64,000 bases of DNA from Pseudomonadota bacterium (GTDB lineage: Bacteria; Myxococcota_A; Polyangia; Polyangiales; Polyangiaceae). The stretch is from NCBI GenBank assembly GCA_023428245.1, contig JAEYYX010000049.1, positions 1 to 64,000 on the forward strand, read 5' to 3'. The position numbers and the translations under genes were made by a program. Shown here one piece after another: positions 24,679 to 32,273 of this stretch. The notes beneath the pieces are model-generated. The model was not told the DNA's origin. It saw nothing but the letters and a program-made list of their open reading frames with translations, and ran no database searches. The stretch's first letter is position 1. Each line of letters starts with the position of its first letter.

Positions 24679-26214
24679 CTACTTGAGGGTTTCCTCTTCG
24701 CAGGAGAACGCCATGAAGTGGGCGTGCTGGACCCCTTCGCGAAAATCGTCAAACAGCGCGCCCACGAAGCCATTGTCGCCGCGCACGAGACGCGGCTCGA
24801 TGCTGTTCGCGGCCCCGCCGACAAGCTGTCGCTTCGGCTCCAGGCTCTCTAGACCCTCGCCGATCACCGTGCCGAAAATATCGTAGTTTTCGCCGGACAG
24901 CTCCGCCCAGGCGAGCACGACGCGATCCCCGAACGAGACGAGGTTGTTGTCCCGGACAGCCACGCCAAGAGGCGTCACAGGAGCTGGCCCCGCGAGCACA
25001 GCTCCCTCCGGACTCAAGATAGCGCCCCAGATCGCCGTTCGATCTTGGACGTCCCAGGTGAGGAGGAAATTGTCGCCGAGAGCCGCGATCTTCGGTCGGT
25101 CTCCGCCCGAAGCGACAACTTGAACGGGGGGCGAAGTCGGAGTCGCGAGGTCTTTCGCAAAAGCACGAAACTCCACTTCGATGTTACCACCAGGGACCCT
25201 GGTGTTTGTCGCTGTGTAGACGATCCCGTAGCCGGTCCGGTTCGCCTCGACCGCAACGAAGCCGTAGTCTTTTCCGTCTTTGGGCGTCAGCTCAAGGTTC
25301 CCCCCGATGAGCTCACCGTCTGCGGAGATGAGCTGAGCTCGAATCTGGGGACCCCCAGGGAGCGGCAAAATCTCCTGCCAAAGGACGACGAAACGCCCTT
25401 GATCGTAGATGACCTCAGGGGCCCAGGACGACGACGGCGTGTCGGTCAACCGAAGGTCCGAAAGCCGCTTTTGCCCCGATGGATCGAAGAGCGTAAAATA
25501 GACCTCGTAGTTGCCGCTGCGGGCGTCCTGCCAGGCGGCGCCAAAATGCTGCCCGGACCAAGCGAGAGGTGTCCCGTAGGAGCCAACGTTGACCGACGAA
25601 ACGAGCCCCTCGCCGGACAGGATCTCGCCGCTCGCGTCCCGCCATTGAATGAAGCTCTGGTTCTCGGAAAGCGACCTGTCACGAGCACGGTAGCCGAGGG
25701 CAAACACGCCTTGTCCGAAGGCGATGCCTCGGCTTCCGGACAAAACGCGCGCCTCCGACGCGATGCGCACGGGCGTCATCAGCGCGCCCGAAGATGGTAG
25801 GATCGGCAGGCCGTTGTCGACGACGTTGTCGCAATCGTTGTCGACCCGATCGCAGACCTCAGTGGCTCCCGGATAAGCGCGTGGGCTCGTATCGTCACAA
25901 TCGTTGCCGCAAGTGCCGTCGGGAAGCGGTGCGTAAAAGCCATCTCCATCTAGGTCGACGCTCACAGAATCATACTCACAGCCCCCCGTCTCCGGCACGC
26001 ACCGAGCCGCAAGACAGGGATCGTCGGAGTGACACTCGATGGTCGGCTGCGCGACACACTGCCCCTCCAGACAGCGGGCGGGCTGGCAGAGATCAGTGGA
26101 GCATTCGGCGTCGGTCTCACAGCGGAGCCCCGCGCTCAAGAGCGCCGAGCGCGAGCCGCATCCAAGAGCGAACCAGGAGAGCGAAAGCCCCAGGGTCCAG
26201 AGGGCACCACGCAT
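24679..26214 (-). CDS. Lipoprotein with MopE-type calcium-like motif
   Basis: A 511-residue secreted lipoprotein (lipobox FALGC, Cys19). After a Cys-rich first part (residues 25-90, four or more disulfide pairs) comes a MopE-type metal-binding stretch: DLDGDGFYAP, then GNDCDDTSPRAYPGA, then VCDRVDNDCD. The remaining 370 residues are long beta-rich repeats with Trp/Asp-Ala-Arg patterns (AAWQDARSGNY, VVLWQEIL), suggesting a beta-propeller such as WD/kelch-like blades. This architecture is frequent in myxobacterial surface lipoproteins, whose function is not known. Start at 26214 gives the lipobox at a normal distance, and overlaps the preceding gene's stop by one base (TGATG). Confidence 0.8.
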   Translation of the reverse strand: MRGALWTLGLSLSWFALGCGSRSALLSAGLRCETDAECSTDLCQPARCLEGQCVAQPTIECHSDDPCLAARCVPETGGCEYDSVSVDLDGDGFYAPLPDGTCGNDCDDTSPRAYPGATEVCDRVDNDCDNVVDNGLPILPSSGALMTPVRIASEARVLSGSRGIAFGQGVFALGYRARDRSLSENQSFIQWRDASGEILSGEGLVSSVNVGSYGTPLAWSGQHFGAAWQDARSGNYEVYFTLFDPSGQKRLSDLRLTDTPSSSWAPEVIYDQGRFVVLWQEILPLPGGPQIRAQLISADGELIGGNLELTPKDGKDYGFVAVEANRTGYGIVYTATNTRVPGGNIEVEFRAFAKDLATPTSPPVQVVASGGDRPKIAALGDNFLLTWDVQDRTAIWGAILSPEGAVLAGPAPVTPLGVAVRDNNLVSFGDRVVLAWAELSGENYDIFGTVIGEGLESLEPKRQLVGGAANSIEPRLVRGDNGFVGALFDDFREGVQHAHFMAFSCEEETLK

Positions 26215-26786
26215 CAATAACAAACCCCATAGTTGAGCACGTCGGTCTCTCCGCAGATGAGCCCCGGCGGGCAAACATCGGGCTCGAACACGCTGCACAG
26301 CTTCGCGCAGCGAGGTCCTCCGGTCGCTCCAACCACACAGAGATAGCCCGGAGCGCACAGCTCACCGTTGCCGCTGCCACAGATTTCGCCCTGGGTCGCC
26401 TGCCCCGCCTGGGCACAGTAGGTCCCGTACACCGTCGCCCCACATTCTCCTTCTTTCGGGAAGCGCGAGTAGGGTGCGCAAGCGCCACCTTCAGGACAAG
26501 TCGCGATGGGATCCAAAGGATCGCAGGGGGTCATCCCTTTCACGGGAGGAACCGTCTCACAGGGTTCCAAGACGACCGTTCCACCCACGCTGGGCGCCCC
26601 TCCCGTGAGGGCACTGACGCCGCCGGTCCCGCCACTCGGAGCGCCGCCGCTTGCGCTTACGCCTCCCGAGGCGACGCCACCGGTTCCGCCACTCGGGTCC
26701 CTTGGATCGTCGTAGTCGGACGACGCAGCGGTCCCGCCGCAAGCCACGGCAGATCCGAGCGCAAGAACAAACATCGTCCGGTGCAT
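26214..26786 (-). CDS. Cys-rich lipoprotein, unknown function
   Basis: A 190-residue secreted lipoprotein with lipobox GSAVAC (Cys16), a Gly/Ser/Ala linker (GGTGGVASGGVSASGG), and a compact Cys-rich C-terminal half (about 14 Cys) with repeats of the type CxPGYLC and CPPGLIC, likely disulfide-bonded knots. The first ATG in the frame is 16 codons further upstream, but the ATG at 26784-26786 places the lipobox correctly. Translationally linked to the larger lipoprotein downstream, so the two probably form one two-gene operon and one surface complex. No known name. Confidence 0.75.
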   Translation of the reverse strand: MHRTMFVLALGSAVACGGTAASSDYDDPRDPSGGTGGVASGGVSASGGAPSGGTGGVSALTGGAPSVGGTVVLEPCETVPPVKGMTPCDPLDPIATCPEGGACAPYSRFPKEGECGATVYGTYCAQAGQATQGEICGSGNGELCAPGYLCVVGATGGPRCAKLCSVFEPDVCPPGLICGETDVLNYGVCY

Positions 26787-26841
26787 TCGAGCTTCCGAAG
26801 TATAGCGGAATTGAGCGAGACGCCAGACAATCAAAGTTGAG

Positions 26842-27558
26842 ATGTGCGGCCGCTACCAGGCTCCTGCCGAATTCAGCGAAATCAAGCTGGCCTTTGAGCT
26901 GTCCGCGAGCGCCGGCGGCGCTGGATTAGCGTGGCATAATAATATTGCAGCTTCCTACGGCGTCGGTAGTTCCGCGCCGCTGATCATCACGGAGAACCGC
27001 GAGCGAGCCCTGACCACAGGTCGATTCTGGTACGTTCCTCCCTTTTGGAATCAGCCGCTCAAAGAGCTCCCGACCTCCTTCAACGCTCGCAGCGAGAGGA
27101 TCCGTGACTCGAAGTTCTTCCGCGGCGCAATCAGCGAAAGACGCTGCCTCGTCCCTATGATCGGATGGTTCGAACGAAACCGTGAGCGACGCCGTGACTA
27201 CCGCTTCGCTCCGGAGCGAAGCGAGCACGAAGTCGCCCCGCCTTTCGCCTGCGCAGGTGTCTGGTCCACGGCCCACGATGAACAAGGCGGCCTCTTTCGA
27301 TCCTTTGCGATCCTAACCACCGCTGCCAATGACAGCGCCCTCCCGATTCACCCCCGCATGCCGCTCGTGGTGCCACCACAACATTACGAGCCATGGCTCC
27401 TCGACGGCGACCCCCAGGAGCTCATCACCCTCTTACAAAAAGCCAATCGATCGCTCCCTCTCTCGATCGAGGAGCAGCCGCCGAAGAAGAAGGAAAACCG
27501 CACCCGCTCGCCAAGGGGTCAGCTCGACCTCTTCGGAAAGGGTCAGAACGACTCGTGA
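26842..27558 (+). CDS. SRAP (YedK/HMCES-type) abasic-site DNA-protein crosslinker with beta-clamp motif
   Basis: A 238-residue SRAP protein. The catalytic Cys2 follows Met (MCGRY); the other family residues are present: NARSE (Asn81), the Glu111 in GWFERN, which takes the place of GFYEW in most relatives, and HPRMP (His170). YedK/HMCES proteins form a thiazolidine link to abasic sites in single-stranded DNA at forks. The last 30 residues are a basic, disordered tail ending in QLDLF (residues 227-231), which is a perfect match to the QL(S/D)LF motif by which proteins bind the replicative sliding clamp DnaN. Eukaryotic HMCES instead carries a PCNA-binding PIP box at its C-terminus. Start at 26842 is fixed by the need for Cys2. 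Confidence 0.9.
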   Translation: MCGRYQAPAEFSEIKLAFELSASAGGAGLAWHNNIAASYGVGSSAPLIITENRERALTTGRFWYVPPFWNQPLKELPTSFNARSERIRDSKFFRGAISERRCLVPMIGWFERNRERRRDYRFAPERSEHEVAPPFACAGVWSTAHDEQGGLFRSFAILTTAANDSALPIHPRMPLVVPPQHYEPWLLDGDPQELITLLQKANRSLPLSIEEQPPKKKENRTRSPRGQLDLFGKGQNDS

Positions 27559-27673
27559 GGGTTTTTTTCCCGGCGCAAGCTTCGAGCTATCCGGGCCCGC
27601 AGCGGCGCCCATCGGGCGGGGGCGGGGCCCTTCGCTCGGCATCTGACCGCGAGTCTGGTAGAGCTCACCACCG

Positions 27674-28348
27674 ATGAGAGGCCGAAAACTCCACTCTCGC
27701 CCCCTTCTGCTCCTCGGGCCAGCTTTCGGACTCCTGCTCGCCGGATGTCCCGACGGGCGCGGTCCGGGCGGAACTACGCCTTCCGGAGGCTCGGCGGGGC
27801 CCGCCACCGAAGACAGCGAAAGCGGAGGCGCAACCGCCATCTCGGAGAAGGAGCGCCGCAATGAGGGCGAACCTGAAGGCCCGAGTTGCATGGTTCCCCT
27901 CGCCGAGGTTCCCCTGCCTCCTCAAGCTCCCCGTGCTGAGTGTCCGGAGGATCCCGCGCGCCCTACCATGCCGGAAGGACGACTCGCGTTCCCGGGAACC
28001 AACGCGCCCGAACTGCGCGTCGAAATCGCGAAGACCGACCCACATCGCTCTCACGGTTTGATGTTCCGTCCTTCGCTTTCGGAAGACGAAGGAATGCTTT
28101 TCTCTTGGCCCATCGACGCGCCGCGCAGCTTCTGGATGCACAATACCTGCCTCGCTCTCGACATGCTGTTCATCGACGCCCGTGGTTTCGTCGTGGGTAT
28201 CCTGGAGCAGGTGCCCCCCTGGAACGACCTTCCCCGCAGCGTCCGCTGCCCCGCGGCCCACGTGCTCGAGGTGCGCGCCGGCTGGACGAGAGCTCACGGG
28301 GTTGTCCCTGGTTCGCGGGCGCTGCTCGACGGGCGTCCCTTCGAGTAG
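27674..28348 (+). CDS. DUF192 lipoprotein
   Basis: A 224-residue exported lipoprotein with lipobox LLLAGC (Cys25), a Gly/Ser/Glu-rich linker and, from about residue 105, a DUF192 domain. Family marks visible are RSHGLMFRPSLSEDEGMLFSWP, WMHNTCLALDMLFID and VPPWNDLPRSV. DUF192 proteins are small exported beta-domain proteins of unknown function. It lies 58 bases ahead of the cyclophilin gene and reads in the same direction, so both may form a two-gene unit of envelope proteins. Confidence 0.85.
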   Translation: MRGRKLHSRPLLLLGPAFGLLLAGCPDGRGPGGTTPSGGSAGPATEDSESGGATAISEKERRNEGEPEGPSCMVPLAEVPLPPQAPRAECPEDPARPTMPEGRLAFPGTNAPELRVEIAKTDPHRSHGLMFRPSLSEDEGMLFSWPIDAPRSFWMHNTCLALDMLFIDARGFVVGILEQVPPWNDLPRSVRCPAAHVLEVRAGWTRAHGVVPGSRALLDGRPFE

Positions 28349-28406
28349 TGCCCCTCGGACGGGCTTGCGCTCCGGTCTCCGCTCTGGAAAAACTCGCGTG
28401 ACTATC

Positions 28407-29174
28407 ATGATTCGTTCTGCCCTCGCCCGAGCCACTCATCGTCTCGAACTGTCGTGCTCTATCTGCGTGCTGCCTTTGATGCTGACGCTCAGCTGCAGCC
28501 GCCGCGTCGAAGAGCCTGAGCCGCGAAAAGTCGAAGAAGCAACCGAGAAGCGCGTTGAAGTCAAACAGGCCGTGCCCCGCGAGGTCACTCGCAATACCGC
28601 GGAGGGTAATGGTGACCCGCTCGGCGGAAAGTTCTCGCTAGCTGACGCCACCGCGGGCCTGCCTGAAAAAGGCAAGCTGACCGCGACCATGAAGACCTCC
28701 AAAGGCACTCTCGAATGTGAGCTCTTTGAGGACAAGGCGCCGATCACTGTCGCGAACTTCGTCGGGCTCGCGCGAGGCATGCGACCGTTCCGCGATCCCC
28801 AGAAAAACTGGATCAAGAAGCCGGCATACGACGGGACAACCTTTCACCGCGTCATCAAAGGGTTCATGATCCAAGGCGGCGACCCGGAAGGAACCGGGCG
28901 CGGGGAGCCTGGCTATGTCATCGCGGACGAAGTGTGGCCCGGAGCAACGCACAACGAGCGCGGCCTGCTCTGTATGGCCAATCGCGGGCCCAACACGAAC
29001 GGCATGCAGTTCTTCATCATGGACGGCAGTGCCACGCACCTCGACCGGAGCTACACGATCTTTGGCAAGTGCAGCCCCGCTTCGGTGATTGAAGCGATCG
29101 CCGATTCCAAGGTCACGGGCGACCGCGCCGTCGATCCGGTGAAGATCGAGAAGGTCACTGTCGCTCGGCGCTGA
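28407..29174 (+). CDS. Lipoprotein peptidyl-prolyl isomerase (cyclophilin)
   Basis: A 255-residue protein with a lipobox at about LTLSC (Cys30), a charged Lys/Glu/Arg linker, and a cyclophilin domain from residue 90. The active-site stretch TFHRVIKGFMIQGGDP and the later GLLCMANRGPNTNGMQFFI are clear, as is LDRSYTIFGKC. Cyclophilins speed proline cis-trans isomerisation of substrate proteins; this one should work in the periplasm as a lipid-anchored folding helper. Frame is open upstream inside the DUF192 gene; the ATG at 28407 gives the signal peptide. An unusually long n-region remains. Confidence 0.9.
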   Translation: MIRSALARATHRLELSCSICVLPLMLTLSCSRRVEEPEPRKVEEATEKRVEVKQAVPREVTRNTAEGNGDPLGGKFSLADATAGLPEKGKLTATMKTSKGTLECELFEDKAPITVANFVGLARGMRPFRDPQKNWIKKPAYDGTTFHRVIKGFMIQGGDPEGTGRGEPGYVIADEVWPGATHNERGLLCMANRGPNTNGMQFFIMDGSATHLDRSYTIFGKCSPASVIEAIADSKVTGDRAVDPVKIEKVTVARR

Positions 29175-29268
29175 TCACTGTCCGCGCGCCTCCGTCCACA
29201 CGCCTCTTCGAGCGCTCGAGCCCGTTTCCGGATGAGCGCTCGAGGCGCGTTTGTTGTACGGTTGTCCC

Positions 29269-29883
29269 ATGACAACGAACCCGCGCTACATCGTGCGTGT
29301 CGCCGATCTCGAGGCCGGCCCCCAAATCATCCGCGCGCCGATCGCGCCAGAGTGGATCGACGAGAGGCTCGCCGACACCGAGGTCCGCAGCACCGGCGAG
29401 AGCGGCGAGGTTTCCGTCAGCGTGACCAAGAATGGTCCAGACATCCTCGTGCGGGGAGCGCTCCGGGTTCCGATCCAGGTGCCCTGCGCTCGAACTCTGG
29501 ATCCGGCCCTTTATGAGCTCCGCCCGGAGGTCTTCCTGCTCCTCACCCCTTCCCACAAGCGCGGCCCAAGCCGCGGGAAGGACAAGGAAAAGAGAGCGAC
29601 CCCCGCGGAAGGCGGCAAAAGCAAGCAGCGCGGCAAGGGTGACTGGAGCGAGGACCCGGAACTCAGTCGGGATGATGCGGCCTCGGACACCTACGAGGGG
29701 GAGGAAGTAGTCCTCGACGAGTTTTTCCGCGAGTTCATCCTCCTGGAAGTGCCCATGGTTCCGGTTCGAATGGACTTGCGGGACGCAAGCTTTGAAGCTA
29801 GTCCACCGCTCCCCGAAAGTTCGAAGAGCGAGAGGCTGTCTCCGTTTGCCCAGCTCCGAGAACGGCTCGAGAAAAAGGACTAA
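29269..29883 (+). CDS. yceD: YceD/DUF177 family protein (23S rRNA accumulation)
   Basis: A 204-residue DUF177 protein. The family core is seen as VRVADLEAGP near residue 10, RGALRVPIQVPCARTLDP near 65 and, after an inserted Lys/Gly/Glu-rich loop (residues 100-140), EEVVLDEFFREFILLEVPMVP. DUF177 genes almost always precede rpmF, and in bacteria and chloroplasts they are needed for 23S rRNA processing or accumulation. Here too the stop lies two bases before the rpmF start. An upstream in-frame ATG exists six codons earlier, but MTTNPRYIV is the normal N-terminus. Confidence 0.85.
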   Translation: MTTNPRYIVRVADLEAGPQIIRAPIAPEWIDERLADTEVRSTGESGEVSVSVTKNGPDILVRGALRVPIQVPCARTLDPALYELRPEVFLLLTPSHKRGPSRGKDKEKRATPAEGGKSKQRGKGDWSEDPELSRDDAASDTYEGEEVVLDEFFREFILLEVPMVPVRMDLRDASFEASPPLPESSKSERLSPFAQLRERLEKKD

Positions 29884-29885
29884 CA

Positions 29886-30074
29886 GTGGCAACTCCCAAG
29901 CGCCGACATACAAGTAGCCGCCGCGACATGCGTCGCGCGAACCACGACAAGGTGACCCCGCCGAACGTCGTCCCCTGCTCGAACTGCTCGGCCCCGAGCC
30001 TGCCGCACCGTGTTTGTCCGGCTTGTGGCTTCTACGGTGGCAAGGCCGTCGCTCAGGTCGCAGAGAAGGCTTGA
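29886..30074 (+). CDS. rpmF: 50S ribosomal protein L32 (bL32), zinc form
   Basis: A 62-residue bL32: MATPKRRHTSSRRDMRRANHD then a zinc finger of four Cys (31, 34, 44, 47). Organisms often have a Cys-less paralog for zinc limitation; only the zinc form is seen here. The start is GTG, with AAGGA about eight bases upstream, and immediately follows the yceD stop. Confidence 0.97.
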   Translation: MATPKRRHTSSRRDMRRANHDKVTPPNVVPCSNCSAPSLPHRVCPACGFYGGKAVAQVAEKA

Positions 30075-30077
30075 CCC

Positions 30078-31022
30078 TTGCGGTACGCTTGGCTTTTCCC
30101 AGGCCAGGGTGCGCAATCCGTGGGGATGGGTCGCGCTCTCGCCGAGAGCAGTAGTGCGGCACGTGCTGTCTTCGAAGAGGCTGACGATGCGCTCGGCTTC
30201 TCCCTTTCGAAGCTGTGCTTCGAGGGGCCCGAAGAGGAGCTCACGCTCACCAAGTACACTCAGCCAGCGATCGTGACGGTATCCGTTGCGGCGTTGGCTG
30301 CGCTGCGCGAAGCAATCCCGAACCTCCCCGACCCCGCCTTTGTTCTCGGCCATTCTCTGGGCGAATACAGCGCACTCGTCGCCGCCGGGGCTCTCACGCT
30401 TCGGGATGCGGTGAAGCTCGTCCATCTACGGGGCCAAGCCATGCAAGACGCCGTTCCTCCCGGTGTCGGCGGTATGGCCGCAGTGGTCGGCGCAGACGTC
30501 GCGAGCGTCGAAGGTCTCTGCAAAGACGCCGCGGAAGGAGATGTCCTTTCCCCCGCGAACTTCAACGGCCCCGGCCAGATCGTGATCGCCGGCACCGCCG
30601 GCGCTATCGAGCGCGCCGCTGCCCTTGCCGCCTCCAGGTCCATGAAGCTCATCCTGCTCAAGGTGAGCGCTCCCTTTCACTGTTCGCTCATGAAGAGCGC
30701 GCGAGCCAAAGTCGAGGCCGCCCTGGGTCCGCTTCCCGTACAGGACGCAAAGTTCCCACTCATCGCGAACGTCACCGCTCAGCCTCACACTGAAGCGGCT
30801 CGCACCCGGCAGCTCCTGGTCGAACAAGTCGACTCGGCGGTCCGCTGGCAGCAGTCGGTTGAGCTCCTGGCACAAGAGGGGATCCGCGGAGCCCTTGAGC
30901 TCGGCCCGGGTAAGGTCCTCGCCGGATTGCAGAAGCGGATCAACAAGGAGATCTCGGTCCTGTCCATCGGAACTCCCGAGGGGATCGAGGCGGCTCGCGA
31001 CTTTTTGGGCGCGCTCAACTGA
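30078..31022 (+). CDS. fabD: Malonyl-CoA:ACP transacylase FabD
   Basis: A 314-residue acyltransferase that loads malonyl groups onto ACP. The opening YAWLFPGQGAQ, nucleophile elbow GHSLGEYSAL (Ser93) and the second catalytic His in SAPFHCSLM near residue 197 are all present. Start is TTG, three bases after the rpmF stop, so translation is probably coupled and reduced. Next to it plsX and fabH, which usually stand between rpmF and fabD, are missing. A GC-rich hairpin with a T-run lies behind the stop. Confidence 0.95.
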   Translation: MRYAWLFPGQGAQSVGMGRALAESSSAARAVFEEADDALGFSLSKLCFEGPEEELTLTKYTQPAIVTVSVAALAALREAIPNLPDPAFVLGHSLGEYSALVAAGALTLRDAVKLVHLRGQAMQDAVPPGVGGMAAVVGADVASVEGLCKDAAEGDVLSPANFNGPGQIVIAGTAGAIERAAALAASRSMKLILLKVSAPFHCSLMKSARAKVEAALGPLPVQDAKFPLIANVTAQPHTEAARTRQLLVEQVDSAVRWQQSVELLAQEGIRGALELGPGKVLAGLQKRINKEISVLSIGTPEGIEAARDFLGALN

Positions 31023-31048
31023 GCTCACGCGCGTGACCTCCCGAAAAG

Positions 31049-31070
31049 GGCGCCTCGGAGCGCCATTTTT
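31049..31070 (+). terminator. Intrinsic terminator or attenuator between fabD and fabG
   Basis: GGCGC at 31049-31053 pairs with GCGCC at 31060-31064 across a six-base loop, followed by ATTTTT. The stem is short but all GC, and the T-run is right behind it. It lies in the 114-base gap between fabD and fabG, so fabG may have its own start signal or read-through may be partial. Confidence 0.55.
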
Positions 31071-31136
31071 CGCTTCCCTCAGGCGCGAGGCGCGGGTATT
31101 GAGCCCCTCCGAAAGTCCTGTTTCGCCGAGATTGTC

Positions 31137-31883
31137 ATGTTTGATCTGTCTGGAAAGGTAGCAGTGGTTACGGGCGGTTCTCGGGGAATCGGCCGCGCCA
31201 CTTGTTTGGCTCTCGCGTCCCAGGGCGCTCACGTCGTCATCGGTTACGTCCGCGGAGAAGCTGCGGCCCAAGAAACGCTCGCAAAGGTCGTCGAGGCGGG
31301 AGGCAAGGGTGAGATCGTTCGCATCGACGCGGGCAATTTCTCTGAGACCGAGCAGACGATCACAGACATCGCGAAGCGCCTCGGTCGCCTCGATATCTTG
31401 GTCGTGAGCGCGGGAATTTCCGTGGACGGCCTCTTGATTCGCCTCAAGGAGGAGGACCTCGACGAGGTCCTTCGCGTGAATCTCAAGGGTGCTATCGCTT
31501 CGGCCAAGGGCGCGCTCAAGACGATGATCAAGCAGCGCTCCGGACGCATCATCTTCATCTCGAGCGTGATCGGGGAAGGTGGTAACGCCGGTCAGACCGC
31601 TTACGCCGCGAGCAAGGCTGGCCTACTCGGCGTCACGAAGAGCTTGGCTAAGGAATACGCGGGCCGGAACATCGCGATCAACGCCATCACCCCGGGCTAC
31701 GTCGCCACCGACATGACCCAGGCGTTGAGTGAAGACCAGCGAGCTCTGATGCTCACCCAGGTCCCGATGGGTCGCCCCGCTGACCCGAAGGAAGTTGCCG
31801 CGGCAGTCGTTTTTCTGGCCTCGAGCGAGGCCGAATACATCACCGGACAAGCCATCCGCGTTAACGGTGGAATGTACATGTGA
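31137..31883 (+). CDS. fabG: 3-oxoacyl-ACP reductase FabG
   Basis: A 248-residue short-chain dehydrogenase. The NADPH loop TGGSRGIGRA is near residue 13, the catalytic Ser-Tyr-Lys set is VIGEGGNAGQTAYAASKAG (Tyr-x3-Lys), and the C-terminal NGGMYM is typical of FabG. It reduces 3-oxoacyl-ACP in each elongation round. Followed by acpP after 68 bases. Length and context leave little doubt against another SDR. Confidence 0.96.
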   Translation: MFDLSGKVAVVTGGSRGIGRATCLALASQGAHVVIGYVRGEAAAQETLAKVVEAGGKGEIVRIDAGNFSETEQTITDIAKRLGRLDILVVSAGISVDGLLIRLKEEDLDEVLRVNLKGAIASAKGALKTMIKQRSGRIIFISSVIGEGGNAGQTAYAASKAGLLGVTKSLAKEYAGRNIAINAITPGYVATDMTQALSEDQRALMLTQVPMGRPADPKEVAAAVVFLASSEAEYITGQAIRVNGGMYM

Positions 31884-31951
31884 GCCAGAGCTCACGTTTC
31901 GAGAAGTAAGAGAAGCAGCCGAGCTACTTTAGCTCACGAAGGAGATCGTTC

Positions 31952-32194
31952 ATGTCAGAAGGTCGCGACGTACTCGCCGAGGTCAAGAAGATCATCAAAG
32001 AACAACTGGACGTTGAGGAAGCGGACATCAAGCCGGAGTCCTCGTTCATTGATGACCTGGGCGCCGATTCATTGGGTCTGGTCGAGCTCGTCCTCGCTTT
32101 CGAGGAAGCCTTCGAGATCGACATCCCCGACGAAGAGACGGAGAAAATTCGTACCGTCCAGGATGCAGTCAACTACATCCAAGCGCACGCCTGA
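31952..32194 (+). CDS. acpP: Acyl carrier protein
   Basis: An 80-residue, very acidic protein. The phosphopantetheine attachment site is DSLGLVEL (Ser43), in the usual FIDDLGADSLGLVEL-type context. It carries the growing acyl chain for FabD/G/F and for lipid A and other pathways. Its ribosome binding site, GAAGGAGAT about six bases before the ATG, is by far the strongest in this cluster, which suits the high demand for ACP. Confidence 0.97.
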   Translation: MSEGRDVLAEVKKIIKEQLDVEEADIKPESSFIDDLGADSLGLVELVLAFEEAFEIDIPDEETEKIRTVQDAVNYIQAHA

Positions 32195-32204
32195 TTCTAC
32201 CCGT

Positions 32205-32228
32205 GCGGCTGCCCCGAGGGGCAGCCGC
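32205..32228 (+). terminator. 11-bp hairpin between acpP and fabF
   Basis: GCGGCTGCCCC at 32205-32215 and its exact complement at 32218-32228 leave only a two-base loop, so the stem is very stable. What follows (TCTGTTCTTCCC) is pyrimidine-rich but not a clean T-run. It may act as a partial terminator or a 3' RNA stabiliser that lets acpP be made in excess over fabF. Confidence 0.65.
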
Positions 32229-32273
32229 TCTGTTCTTCCCCTTCCCTTTCGGTCCAAAATTCGCTGAGCGCTG

